Shown: positions 52,326-61,359, numbered from the stretch's first letter. The stretch: DNA of 64,000 bases from an uncultured Bizionia sp. (GCA_947496215.1 CANMCF010000006.1:1-64000), one strand, 5' to 3'. A program made the numbers and translations. Notes: generated by a model from the sequence alone, not told the origin.

Positions 52326-54734
52326 TTAGTTTCTTAAAGGTTTTCCTTTGGTTAACATATGTTGAATACGCTCTAGAGTCTTACGTTCTGTACATAGACT
52401 CAAGAAAGCCTCTCTTTCTATATCCAACAGGTATTGTTCGCTTACCAAAGTTGGCTCCGACAAATCACCTCCAGCCATGACATAGGCTAATTTGTTTGCA
52501 ATTTTATGATCATGCTCACTTATGTAATTTGCAGCTTCCATGGAATCGGTACCAACAAGGAACATCCCTAAAGCTTGCTTCCCTAGTACTTTTACATCTT
52601 TTCTACGAACTGGTTGCGTGTAACCAGATTCTGCCATTAGTTTAGCATGTGCTTTTGCTGTTGCTATTTGTCGATCCTTGTTGACCACAACGACATCTTT
52701 TCCTTTTTGAAGGATTCCCATATCGAATGCTTCGTATGCGGAAGTTGCTACTTTTGCCATACCAATTGTCAAGAAATATTCTTGCAATATATTTAACTCG
52801 ACATCTCCTTTTCTAAAAGTGTCCGATGCCCTTAAAGCCATTTCCTTGGAACCACCACCGCCAGGGATGACACCAACTCCAAATTCAACCAATCCAATGT
52901 AGGTTTCTGCGGCAGCAACTACTTTGTCGGCATGCATTGATAGCTCACAACCTCCTCCTAATGCCATTCCGTGAGGAGCAGCTATTGTAGGGATCGAAGA
53001 ATAACGCATACGCATCATCGTGTCTTGGAAATATTTTATGGCCATGTTGAGTTCATCATATTCTTGTTCGGCAGCCATCATGAAAATCATTCCGATGTTG
53101 GCTCCTACCGAGAAGTTTGCTGCTTGATTTCCTACAATCAGACCTTGGAAGTCTTTTTCGGCCATATCAATGGCTTTGTTCAATCCAGCCAAAACATCTC
53201 CTCCAATGGTGTTCATCTTGGATTGGAACTCTACATTGAGAATGCCATCTCCCAAGTCTTGAACGGAAACTCCTGAGTTTTTGAATACCTCTGTCGTTTT
53301 TCTTATGTTGTCTAAAATGATGAATGCATCCTGTCCTGGTACTTTTTCTTGTGATTTTTTTGGTATGTCATAGAAGTACGTTGCACCGTCCTTGATGGAG
53401 TAGAAGGAGTCACTTCCCGACTCCAACATGTCCATAACCCAATCTGCAGGTTTTAGACCTTCGGACTGCATCATTTCTATCCCCTTTTCCACACCGATGG
53501 CATCCCAAATTTGGAAAGGACCGTGTTCCCAACCAAATCCTGCTTTCATAGCATCATCAATCTTGTATAGTTCGTCTGTGATCTCAGGAATGCGATTGGA
53601 TACATAGGCAAACAACGCAGCAAAGCTTTTTCTGTAAAATGCTCCTGCCTTGTCTTTCCCTTTTACCAATACCTTAAAACGATCAGCTACCTTGTCGATG
53701 GATTTAGTTAATTCCAAAGTGGCGAATTTTGCTTTTTTTGCAGAGCGATATTCCAAAGTATTCAAATCCAAGGATAGAATTTCTTTTTTTCCCTCTGTTG
53801 AAACCGTTTTCTTATAAAACCCTTGTTTTGTCTTGCTTCCCAACCACTTGTTTTCCACCATCGTATTGATGAAATCCGGTAATTTGAAAAGCTCCAAGCG
53901 TTCGTCACCCTTGCAATTTTCCGCAATACCATTGGCCACATGAACCAAGGTGTCCAAACCTACAACGTCCACTGTTCTGAAAGTAGCCGATTTTGGACGA
54001 CCTATCACTGGACCAGATAGCTTGTCGACCTCTTCAATGGTTAGATCCATTTCCTTGACTGCGTGAAACAAGCTCATGATACTGAAGATCCCGATTCTAT
54101 TTCCAATGAATGCTGGTGTGTCTTTAGCGATTACTGATGTCTTACCCAAGAACTTCTCACCATATCCATTTAAAAATTCCAAGACAGAAGCATCTGTCTT
54201 TGGCCCAGGAATGATTTCGAACAGTTTCAAGTAACGTGCAGGGTTGAAGAAGTGCGTTCCACAGAAATGTTTCTGGAAATCTTCACTACGACCTTCATTC
54301 ATGAATTTAATAGGGATACCTGAGGTATTGGAAGTAATCAATGTTCCTGGTGTTCTATGCTTTTCAAGTTTTTCGAATACTTGTTGCTTTATGTCCAGTC
54401 TTTCGACAACGACTTCCATAATCCAATCTACATCTGCTACTTTAGCAATGTCATCTTCAAGGTTTCCCGTAGTGATGCGTTTTGCAAAGGACTGATGATA
54501 AATGGGAGAGGGTTTTGATTTCAATGAAGCCTTCAAAGCATCATTTACCAAACGGTTTCGTACTATTTTGTCTTCTAGGGTTAACCCTTTGGCCTTTTCC
54601 TTGTCATTAGGTTCTCTAGGAACGATATCCAATAAAAGAACGTCTACACCAATATTGGCGAAATGACAAGCGATACCACTTCCCATGATTCCGGAACCGA
54701 TAATCGCAACTTTTTTTATTCTGCGTGTGTTCAT
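52326..54734 (-). CDS. fadN: Bifunctional 3-hydroxyacyl-CoA dehydrogenase/enoyl-CoA hydratase (FadN-type)
   Basis: An 802-residue enzyme. It carries the hydroxyacyl-CoA dehydrogenase first (GSGIMGSGIACHFANIG binding NAD; then FCGTHFFNPARYLKLFEIIP and TPAFIGNRIGIFSIM) and the enoyl-CoA hydratase/isomerase domain at the C-terminal side (FSVGANIGMIF, AAPHGMALGGGCELSMHAD, VGVIPGGGGSKEMALR). This order is that of Bacillus FadN rather than E. coli FadB, which has the hydratase first. The gene order fadN-fadA-fadE also matches the Bacillus fadNAE operon. Confidence 0.93.
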   Translation of the reverse strand: MNTRRIKKVAIIGSGIMGSGIACHFANIGVDVLLLDIVPREPNDKEKAKGLTLEDKIVRNRLVNDALKASLKSKPSPIYHQSFAKRITTGNLEDDIAKVADVDWIMEVVVERLDIKQQVFEKLEKHRTPGTLITSNTSGIPIKFMNEGRSEDFQKHFCGTHFFNPARYLKLFEIIPGPKTDASVLEFLNGYGEKFLGKTSVIAKDTPAFIGNRIGIFSIMSLFHAVKEMDLTIEEVDKLSGPVIGRPKSATFRTVDVVGLDTLVHVANGIAENCKGDERLELFKLPDFINTMVENKWLGSKTKQGFYKKTVSTEGKKEILSLDLNTLEYRSAKKAKFATLELTKSIDKVADRFKVLVKGKDKAGAFYRKSFAALFAYVSNRIPEITDELYKIDDAMKAGFGWEHGPFQIWDAIGVEKGIEMMQSEGLKPADWVMDMLESGSDSFYSIKDGATYFYDIPKKSQEKVPGQDAFIILDNIRKTTEVFKNSGVSVQDLGDGILNVEFQSKMNTIGGDVLAGLNKAIDMAEKDFQGLIVGNQAANFSVGANIGMIFMMAAEQEYDELNMAIKYFQDTMMRMRYSSIPTIAAPHGMALGGGCELSMHADKVVAAAETYIGLVEFGVGVIPGGGGSKEMALRASDTFRKGDVELNILQEYFLTIGMAKVATSAYEAFDMGILQKGKDVVVVNKDRQIATAKAHAKLMAESGYTQPVRRKDVKVLGKQALGMFLVGTDSMEAANYISEHDHKIANKLAYVMAGGDLSEPTLVSEQYLLDIEREAFLSLCTERKTLERIQHMLTKGKPLRN

Positions 54735-54736
54735 AT

Positions 54737-55192
54737 TTATTTTAAAACAGTTTGTTTTTGATTGTATATTTTTTTGTTGGAGATGAGTTCGTTAATGACC
54801 TCTGTAACTTCGTAGAAGTGTTTCAGTTTTTCCTCTGAAATATTGTTTCTTACGGTTTCATTGAAAATTAGAACGCGATCTCTGGAATATTCTCTTTTTT
54901 CTCTGCCAAATTCCGTTAAATGGATCAATACACCTCGACCGTCTTTTGGATTGGGTTTGCGTTCTATCAATCCCAATTCTTCCATACGTTTTAAAATACG
55001 AGATAAACTTGTGGCTTCCATTCCCATTATCGGGCCTAGAGAAGTTGAGGGAGTACCATTTTCAGGATCTATACTCAATAAGGTGAAACCCGTAGCCATC
55101 GTCGTATCGAATTTGGCTGCTTCTTCATTATACATCTTGTTTACTGCCAACCAAGTTGTTCTTAGTAAGTAATCGATTGTTTTTTCTTTCAT
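54737..55192 (-). CDS. MarR-family regulator of the fad operon
   Basis: A 151-residue winged-helix regulator. SLGPIMGMEATSLSRILKRMEELGLIERKPNPKDGRG, split here by its turn, shows the MarR recognition helix and wing, ending in an acidic C-terminal helix for dimerisation. It is the first gene of the fad operon, 2 bp before fadN, so it probably represses its own operon. A 22-bp palindrome at 55235-55256 sits upstream, partly covering the expected -33 region. An acyl-CoA ligand is a reasonable guess, but there is no direct evidence. Confidence 0.88.
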   Translation of the reverse strand: MKEKTIDYLLRTTWLAVNKMYNEEAAKFDTTMATGFTLLSIDPENGTPSTSLGPIMGMEATSLSRILKRMEELGLIERKPNPKDGRGVLIHLTEFGREKREYSRDRVLIFNETVRNNISEEKLKHFYEVTEVINELISNKKIYNQKQTVLK

Positions 55193-55219
55193 TTTAAAGG
55201 GAACTTTTTATTAGGTTCC

Positions 55220-55227
55220 CAAATATA
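55220..55227 (-). promoter_or_regulatory. -7 box of the fad operon
   Basis: Minus-strand TATATTTG matches TAnnTTTG exactly. Transcription would start near 55213 and give a leader of about 21 nt to the MarR ATG at 55192. Confidence 0.6.
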
Positions 55228-55234
55228 ATAAAAA

Positions 55235-55256
55235 TTTATTATGCGTGCATAGTAAA
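55235..55256. promoter_or_regulatory. Candidate MarR operator
   Basis: Half-sites TTTATTATGC (55235-55244) and GCATAGTAAA (55247-55256) are inverted copies, matching at 9 of 10 positions around a GT centre. It lies directly upstream of the promoter box of the fad operon, as expected for an autoregulatory MarR site. Confidence 0.6.
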
Positions 55257-55303
55257 TAGTGAAAAAGATTGTACTGAATACAAAAATAAGTTTGTTCGGT
55301 AGA

Positions 55304-56281
55304 TTATTTATTTACCAGCTCATTCCAAGCTTTGTAGAAATCTCTATTGTATAGGACTTCATTTTTAATCGCATCTAGATTGGTCAACCAATTTGTTTGC
55401 TTTGGACTTAGGTAGGGGAGTGGTGATTTTCCACTTCCCAAGGCGCTGTTTATTTTTGTTTTTTGTACTTGGCTTAAAGGTAGGTATTTAAATTGACTAT
55501 GGGCCAGATAGTAATCTTCATCGCTTTCTGCCCAAGTAAAATTTGCCTTATTCTTAACTGGTTGCATCTTATTGGCCATGGCATAAGAGTTCAATTGTTT
55601 TTCGGAGATTTTTGAGGCATCATATTTTACTTTTACTACTTCTCCATTCATAAAACCTGCTTGCGTAAGCAATACACCGTTTTGAGAACCCAATTGCTTT
55701 TCACCGGTCCAAAAGCAGTACATCTTATAATGTGTTTCTTTTAAATTTGGATTGTTGAAATTGACAGTGAGTTCCTTACCTAAAATTTTAACGTATTCTG
55801 GAATATCCTTTTTTTCTGTTTTCAAGGCTTTTAACATTGCATTGTACAAGCGCCTTGCTGAATAATCGTTGGACACTCGCTTTATGATGTCGTTTCCGTT
55901 TTTGTCCACTATGCGCACCACTGGGTTGTTCCAAGTTGGTTCGTTGTATTTCTTCAAGGTTGTCAAATCCTTGCCCTTTTTGTTATTGAAGATTGCAAGT
56001 GGAATGAATTCATTCTCTATGGCTTCGGTCATTAAAGGGTTGCTTAGAACGTTATGACCATAATTTCTACAGGTTGCACATCCTGGTACTTCTTGAAACA
56101 GTATTAATATTGGTTTCTTTTCTTTTATGGATGCAGAAATAGCCTCATCATAATCACGATACCAACTTACCTTGCCTAATTCTTGATCTTGATTTTGAGG
56201 GTTTGTGCGCTCTTGTGCATTGTTATTTTGAACGAACAAGGCTAAAAGGAACAGTATGGTCAACTTGATTTTATAAGTCAT
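55304..56281 (-). CDS. Secreted thioredoxin-fold protein with VPGCxxC motif and MsrA-like C-terminus
   Basis: A 325-residue protein with a signal peptide (ending NNAQ, residue 23). The thioredoxin-fold domain (about residues 35-155) has the motif FQEVPGCATC (Cys68, Cys71) where selenoprotein relatives are described with Sec in a VPGU motif; here both positions are Cys. From about residue 165 a second part recalls MsrA (YCFWTGEKQLG with Cys189, Trp191 and Glu194; later GVLLTQAGFMNGE). It may therefore be a redox or methionine-sulfoxide-repair protein in the envelope. I am unsure of the second domain. Confidence 0.6.
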   Translation of the reverse strand: MTYKIKLTILFLLALFVQNNNAQERTNPQNQDQELGKVSWYRDYDEAISASIKEKKPILILFQEVPGCATCRNYGHNVLSNPLMTEAIENEFIPLAIFNNKKGKDLTTLKKYNEPTWNNPVVRIVDKNGNDIIKRVSNDYSARRLYNAMLKALKTEKKDIPEYVKILGKELTVNFNNPNLKETHYKMYCFWTGEKQLGSQNGVLLTQAGFMNGEVVKVKYDASKISEKQLNSYAMANKMQPVKNKANFTWAESDEDYYLAHSQFKYLPLSQVQKTKINSALGSGKSPLPYLSPKQTNWLTNLDAIKNEVLYNRDFYKAWNELVNK

Positions 56282-56353
56282 GGCTATTTGTTTAACTATT
56301 ATTCTAAGTCTCTGATCTTATGAAAATCTTACAAGACGAAAAGTTAAAATATG

Positions 56354-57364
56354 TTATTCCATATCCAAGACTTCCTTTCTTGATTTGACATTTAGTTTCG
56401 AATAAATGTTGCTGACATGAGATTTTACCGTGCTCAATCCGATATTGCATTCATCAGAAATTTCCTTGTTGGATTTTCCTTCTTTTAACAACGAGAATAT
56501 TTTTCTCTCTTGTACACTCAATGATTTTAAAAGTTTTGTTTTAACCTTGATGTTTTTATTCAAAGCCTTATTCAAGAAGAAACCTAGAAAAAAAGAGATG
56601 ATAATGGCAATCCCGATAATAAGTGTATTGCTAATGGTACTTTTTCTCGTAGGAATCTTTTTTTGAAACTCAATAAAATAATTGGAGTCATCTTTTGACC
56701 ATTTATTCAAAAAGTTATGATAAAAGACTATGTTGTTTGATATATCTGTTTCAAACTTGCTTTTGTGCAAGGCGTATAATGAAGCTAAGGGGTAAGAACA
56801 AGTATCCGCTATTTTTCGAATTTGTTCGTTGAATGCCTTGGCTACGAATTCACTTTTTACCCTTGATTCGTTGAAGTTGGTACTATCTATGTATTCAACG
56901 ATGTCATCGATCCTTCTTATGATTTTATTTTGCTCGTCGTCTATCGAAACAGAATTCATCCCTCCTTTATTTCCCATAATCCCAATATGAGAGTTTTTGT
57001 TGGCAACAAGGAAAAAATGGTTTTCATCCTTCCCACCAATAATCAGAGATGCAGGAGAGGCATTTCTCTTGGAAATATGAATACGATATAAATTGTCTTC
57101 TTTGGGAAGATATTCTGTGTTGAAATGAAAATACCCATTCTCATTTATGTTTGTCTCGGCTATGATCATACTTTTCGACATTGTATGCATTTTGCCAAAG
57201 GATGGAATATGTGATAGGTAGATTTTTGGATTCCAAGTGCTATCTAATTTTATTGTACCACTAATTTCATTAGTGATATTCTGAGCAATACTTGTGATAT
57301 GGGAAAATATAAATAAACAAAGCAATAAAAGGTAGGTACGATTAAGATTGAGTTGTACAGTCAA
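56354..57364 (-). CDS. Membrane-bound LuxR-type regulator with periplasmic domain
   Basis: A 336-residue protein with a signal segment (ending near SIAQ, residue 28) and a periplasmic beta-rich domain (about residues 30-150, with NEISGTIKLDSTWNPKIYLS and NGYFHF) resembling DUF4369. A helical stretch, one transmembrane helix (about 247-268) and a C-terminal LuxR/GerE HTH follow (about 280-336, with LLKEGKSNKEISDECNIGLST and VKSHVSNIYSKLNV). The layout matches one-component membrane-spanning regulators. The signal is unknown. Confidence 0.82.
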   Translation of the reverse strand: MTVQLNLNRTYLLLLCLFIFSHITSIAQNITNEISGTIKLDSTWNPKIYLSHIPSFGKMHTMSKSMIIAETNINENGYFHFNTEYLPKEDNLYRIHISKRNASPASLIIGGKDENHFFLVANKNSHIGIMGNKGGMNSVSIDDEQNKIIRRIDDIVEYIDSTNFNESRVKSEFVAKAFNEQIRKIADTCSYPLASLYALHKSKFETDISNNIVFYHNFLNKWSKDDSNYFIEFQKKIPTRKSTISNTLIIGIAIIISFFLGFFLNKALNKNIKVKTKLLKSLSVQERKIFSLLKEGKSNKEISDECNIGLSTVKSHVSNIYSKLNVKSRKEVLDME

Positions 57365-57375
57365 TTTTCTTGTTG

Positions 57376-57819
57376 TTAATTAGAATATATTATAGAAGTA
57401 TACTGTACTTGACCAACTGCTTTTTCTGTAACCATCTTAATTTTCCATTTACCAGGAATTGGGTCTTTGATGCTTTTAGTGATTTGCCCAGTTACAACCT
57501 CTTGTATGTTGTTTGTTTTAAAGTCATCTAAACGTGTAGTTTTATTTTCTATTGAAAACTCGTCCACAATTTCATCTTTTGAGTTGAATATTATTATGGT
57601 CAAGGTACCAAAATTAATTTTAGATGCGATTTGCAATGTCATAAATGTAATGTCCTTTTTAACATTTAAAGAAATATTCCTTGTTTGAGAATCTGGTTTA
57701 TGCATATAGACTTGTCTATCTAAATTAAAAGAAGATTCTTGAGCATAACTCAAGACTACAGATACAAACAATAGAATTGATAGAATATATATTTTAATAA
57801 ATTTCATTTCGCTTTTCAT
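57376..57819 (-). CDS. Small secreted protein of unknown function
   Basis: A 147-residue protein with a signal peptide (ending SYAQ); a second Met at residue 5 may be the true start. The mature part has regular beta-strands (NISLNVKKDITFMTLQIASK, GTLTIIIFNSKDEIVDEFSI, IPGKWKIKMVTEKAVGQVQY), suggestive of a small beta-sandwich. It sits 11 bp upstream of the LuxR-type regulator on the same strand and is probably cotranscribed. It may be a surface or sensing partner. Family unknown. Confidence 0.58.
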   Translation of the reverse strand: MKSEMKFIKIYILSILLFVSVVLSYAQESSFNLDRQVYMHKPDSQTRNISLNVKKDITFMTLQIASKINFGTLTIIIFNSKDEIVDEFSIENKTTRLDDFKTNNIQEVVTGQITKSIKDPIPGKWKIKMVTEKAVGQVQYTSIIYSN

Positions 57820-57970
57820 TTTAAAATAATTTTTGATTAACTGAAGATGTAACCGTCGTGTATTAAAGATATTTAAAATATCGATTTATGACTAGCCTTA
57901 GCAATTCTGAGTGGATTCGGACCTAGTTGAATCCACAGTAATTGTGGTTATACATTGTTGAGAAAATTTA

Positions 57971-59209
57971 TTAAAAGTTAGATAATAGTTGAATAACATC
58001 TGTATTTAATTCTTCGCTCATTATTTCAAGTAGTTTTTCAATATTCATATCTTGCTTTTCCTTATATATTGAAGCTAGTATATTTACAAGTTGTTCTTCA
58101 TTCTCTTGGAAAGTTTTTTTGAAGAACATAAAAGCTCTTCCATATTGACCATTTTTATTTTCATAAATATATTTAGAACCATATAAATTCCCTACGTCAT
58201 CTACCTTATTTGGGGCTCTTCCACGCCAATCTAATAAATGACCATCTTGTTTGTTTAATTTATAATCGTCTAATCTATTATGCATAAAATATGAACTAGC
58301 TGATCTTGGGGCTATTTTAAGACTAAATTTATAAGCTAAATATTCAGAAAGCCCATCTCTAAACCATCTAAATTTTACGTTACTTAAATTATAAGTATCA
58401 ACTAGAGTTCCTTCTATAATTTCGTGAGAATATGTTGTAGCCATCTTTTCTGTCAAATAAATCGAATTCGTTGAATTGCCATCTGGTAAGGAAATCACCC
58501 AAGGAATGTCAGAACTTTCTCCAACAGTAACAACATTGTTAGAGTTATTATTTGTAACAAGAAAATCGTCTTTATTGATGGATTTAAATTTATATTGACT
58601 TAATAAAAGACTGTCAAGTACTTTTAAATGTGAATTGATTAAATCTACATATTTTAAATGATTTTCACTATCATAATATACAGTATATCCAATATTGGTA
58701 GTTGAGTCATAGTTTAATTTATCGAACACTTTAAGATTTATAATATTTTCACGTGGACTATTTCCAATAATTTCTTCAACTGTAAATGATGCACGAGTTA
58801 TCAAAGTAAAATCAATTGGTGTAAAAGAGTTGGCTTTATATATCTTCCAAGCATTATTTTTCCTTAAAAGGTTCAATTTTAGAGGTTTTTTGGTTTTATC
58901 TTTATATATCTCTGTTGAGAATAAAACTAGAGTTGAATCAGAAATGTATTGGGTGCTATCAATTTGGATTGCATTTAATTTTTTATTTCCTGTATAGTTT
59001 ATATAAGAGTAAAACTGAAGCCAAGTAGAAATATAATCCATATTTTCAGCCTTTAAAGAATTGGATAAATGTGGCTTGATAATATTGTAGTCGTTGGTAT
59101 TAATTGCATCCTTATAATCATTTACAATCTCCACATAAGAATCCTTTTTCTTTTGACTTATACAGCTTATAAGGATAATACTACTTATCAGAATAATTAT
59201 ATTTTTCAT
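57971..59209 (-). CDS. Lipoprotein with degenerate gluzincin-type peptidase domain
   Basis: A 412-residue probable lipoprotein (lipobox ISC near residue 16). The N-terminal 130 residues look NTF2-like. The C-terminal part has the layout of a peptidase MA-type domain: TTYSHEIIEGTLV near residue 262 and FRWFRDGLSEYLAYKF near residue 285. The metal site HExxH is changed to HEIIE (His262, Glu263, Glu266 in place of the second His), and the usual EG(x)AEY Glu reads Asp285 in RDG. It may therefore be a pseudo-enzyme or a variant metalloprotein. No obvious neighbours explain its role. Confidence 0.55.
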   Translation of the reverse strand: MKNIIILISSIILISCISQKKKDSYVEIVNDYKDAINTNDYNIIKPHLSNSLKAENMDYISTWLQFYSYINYTGNKKLNAIQIDSTQYISDSTLVLFSTEIYKDKTKKPLKLNLLRKNNAWKIYKANSFTPIDFTLITRASFTVEEIIGNSPRENIINLKVFDKLNYDSTTNIGYTVYYDSENHLKYVDLINSHLKVLDSLLLSQYKFKSINKDDFLVTNNNSNNVVTVGESSDIPWVISLPDGNSTNSIYLTEKMATTYSHEIIEGTLVDTYNLSNVKFRWFRDGLSEYLAYKFSLKIAPRSASSYFMHNRLDDYKLNKQDGHLLDWRGRAPNKVDDVGNLYGSKYIYENKNGQYGRAFMFFKKTFQENEEQLVNILASIYKEKQDMNIEKLLEIMSEELNTDVIQLLSNF

Positions 59210-59326
59210 TGATTTTAATTCTTTTAAACATTAAACTATGATGCTAAATTATATCATTGAGTATGTCCAACACTCTTTTTTTAGTATTAAAAGAGGATGA
59301 AAAAAGAATGAAAACCAGTTTTAATC

Positions 59327-59359
59327 AAAAACTCACCCCTTTTTTGGGAGTGAGTTTTT
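59327..59359. terminator. Hairpin terminator of the acyl-CoA ligase gene
   Basis: AAAAACTCACCCC and GGGAGTGAGTTTTT pair with one bulged base. An A-rich tract follows on the plus strand and a T-rich tract on the minus strand, 22 bp after the gene's stop codon. Confidence 0.7.
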
Positions 59360-59381
59360 TTTTTTGTAAGACATATAGTCT

Positions 59382-61154
59382 TTAAGAGCGATAGATCTTT
59401 TCGTAAAGATCCTTATAGATGTCTTTGATGATGCTTCGTTTCATCTTCATGGTTGGAGTAAGGTGTCCTCCATCTATGGACCAAACATCTGGTGTTAATT
59501 CAAAACGTTTTATTTGTTCCCACTTCCCAAATTTTTTGTTGCAAGTGTTTACTTCTTTCTGTATTCTGTCTATGACTATTTGTGAAGTAGAGATATCTTT
59601 GCTTGACTGCCCAATGTCATGTCCTTTCTTTTCTATCCAATCTTTTATGAAGTCAAAGTTAGGTTGTATTATTGCTGCCGGCATTTTTTCACCTTCTCCA
59701 ATGACCATGATTTGCTCGATGAAAAGCGATTGTTTCAAATCGTTTTCCAGAAGGGTTGGGATCACATACTTTCCTCCAGAGGTTTTGAACATTTCTTTTT
59801 TTCGACCAGTAATCTTCAAGAAGCCATCTTTATCGAGCATTCCTTTATCTCCAGTATGAAAATAATCTCCAGTCATGACCTCTGCCGTTTTTTCTGGATC
59901 TTTGAAATAACCCATCATCACATTTCTTCCTTTAATGAGTAATTCACCATCTTCGGCAACTTTGACTTCCACACCATCTATGGGTTTTCCAACTGTACCA
60001 ATTCTAAACATGCCATCAGCATATTTTCCAACAGAAACCACAGGCGAAGTCTCTGTCAAACCATAGCCTTCCATAACTTGCATTCCAGCGGAGCAAAATA
60101 TTCTTGACAATCTAGGTTGCAATGCTGCGCTACCTGAAACCATAGTTGTTAATTCTCCTCCAAGTGCCTCTCTCCATTTACTGAAAATAAGCTTATTTGC
60201 TATTTTTAGCTTAAACTCGTACCAAGCTCCATTTTCTCCATAAGGTTTCCATTGTTCGCCCAAAGCAATTGCCCAGTGAAACAATTTACTCTTTATGCCA
60301 GATAAATCTGTTCCCTTGGCATAGATTTTATCATATACCTTTTCCAAGAGCCTAGGAACGACACTCATTAGGTTTGGTTTTATCTCTTTGGCATTGTCAC
60401 CGATCTTGTCTATGCCTTCTGCAAAATAAATTGATGCTCCGGCATGTTGGTATACGTATATGAGTACACGCTCAAAAATATGACAAATTGGTAAAAAACT
60501 CAAGACCTTGGGATTGCCATCGGACAAAGGTAGCCTAGTAATGCTATTTAGTACATTGCTGGTTATGTTATCATGGGACAACATGACCCCTTTAGGTTTT
60601 CCTGTAGTTCCTGAGGTATATATTATTGTTGCCAAGTCATTTGGAGAAACGGTATCTTTCCTTGCTTCAACTTCATGTTGATTGCTATTGTCCTTGCCCA
60701 GTTCAAATAATTCAGAATAATGTTTACAACCTTCTATGTGATCGAAAGAATAGACTTCTTTTACTTTTGTATTTGCTTTTACCTTGTTGACTTTTGCCAA
60801 TACTTCTCCATCAGAAACAAAGCAGTAAATGGATTCACTATGATTCAGGACATATTCATAATCCTCAGCACATATGGTTGGATAAATGGGGATATTTTGA
60901 GCACCGACTTGCAGGACACCAATATCCATTATGTTCCATTCTGTTCTATTGGTTGTGGAGATGACAGCAATCTTGTCATCCTTTTGAACCCCCATTCTTA
61001 TAAGTGCACGACTTATAGCATTGGCTTTGTCTATGTATTCCTTAGTAGAGGTTTTTATCCATTCTCCATTGGATTTTGTAACCAATGAAGCATCTAGATT
61101 GTGTTTTTCTAGTTGATAATAAGGGAAATCAAAAAGTCGTGTAATTTCTGTCAT
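59382..61154 (-). CDS. Long-chain acyl-CoA synthetase (AMP-dependent)
   Basis: About 590 residues from the ATG at 61154; the TTG ten codons upstream is in frame but less likely. It activates fatty acids to acyl-CoA via an acyl-AMP. The P-loop motif IIYTSGTTGKPKGVMLSH, A5-type MEGYGLTETSPVVSVG, and A7/A8 GDYFHTGDKGMLDKDGFLKI with GRKKEMFKTSGGKYV are all present. It is the activating step for the beta-oxidation operon 4.2 kb away. A palindrome (61175-61191) lies just upstream of the start. Related enzymes accept medium to long chains; the exact range is not readable. Confidence 0.92.
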   Translation of the reverse strand: MTEITRLFDFPYYQLEKHNLDASLVTKSNGEWIKTSTKEYIDKANAISRALIRMGVQKDDKIAVISTTNRTEWNIMDIGVLQVGAQNIPIYPTICAEDYEYVLNHSESIYCFVSDGEVLAKVNKVKANTKVKEVYSFDHIEGCKHYSELFELGKDNSNQHEVEARKDTVSPNDLATIIYTSGTTGKPKGVMLSHDNITSNVLNSITRLPLSDGNPKVLSFLPICHIFERVLIYVYQHAGASIYFAEGIDKIGDNAKEIKPNLMSVVPRLLEKVYDKIYAKGTDLSGIKSKLFHWAIALGEQWKPYGENGAWYEFKLKIANKLIFSKWREALGGELTTMVSGSAALQPRLSRIFCSAGMQVMEGYGLTETSPVVSVGKYADGMFRIGTVGKPIDGVEVKVAEDGELLIKGRNVMMGYFKDPEKTAEVMTGDYFHTGDKGMLDKDGFLKITGRKKEMFKTSGGKYVIPTLLENDLKQSLFIEQIMVIGEGEKMPAAIIQPNFDFIKDWIEKKGHDIGQSSKDISTSQIVIDRIQKEVNTCNKKFGKWEQIKRFELTPDVWSIDGGHLTPTMKMKRSIIKDIYKDLYEKIYRS

Positions 61155-61174
61155 TATTTTATTCGAAGTTAATA

Positions 61175-61191
61175 TCATACGCAAAGTATGA
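61175..61191. promoter_or_regulatory. Palindrome upstream of the acyl-CoA ligase gene
   Basis: TCATAC and GTATGA flank a 5-nt centre. It lies 21 bp upstream of the chosen ATG. It is related in position, but only loosely in sequence, to the fad-operon operator, so a shared regulator is only a possibility. Confidence 0.35.
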
Positions 61192-61337
61192 AAAATAGAA
61201 GGATTATCAAATGTGATAAATAAAAAAAGAAATAATTAACAAGATTGTTCTTCTTGAAGTCTTTTGGTTGAAAATCTAGGAGGAAACCTTTACTTGAAAC
61301 TTACTTTGTTATTATTTAAAAACATTGCAAAAATAAA

Positions 61338-61359
61338 GGAGCTATTAAAAAATAGCTCC
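61338..61359. terminator. Hairpin terminator of the AraC-like gene
   Basis: GGAGCTATT and AATAGCTCC (9-bp stem, 4-nt loop). On the minus strand it is followed by TTTATTTTT. It lies 165 bp after the gene's stop codon. Confidence 0.62.

Noticed and set aside
55491-56281. Selenoprotein call for the VPGCxxC protein
   Set aside because: The frame has TGC/TGT-type Cys at the motif and no in-frame UGA, so no selenocysteine is needed.
61155-61184. TTG start of the acyl-CoA ligase
   Set aside because: It lies in the upstream palindrome, and the family typically begins close to the ATG at 61154.
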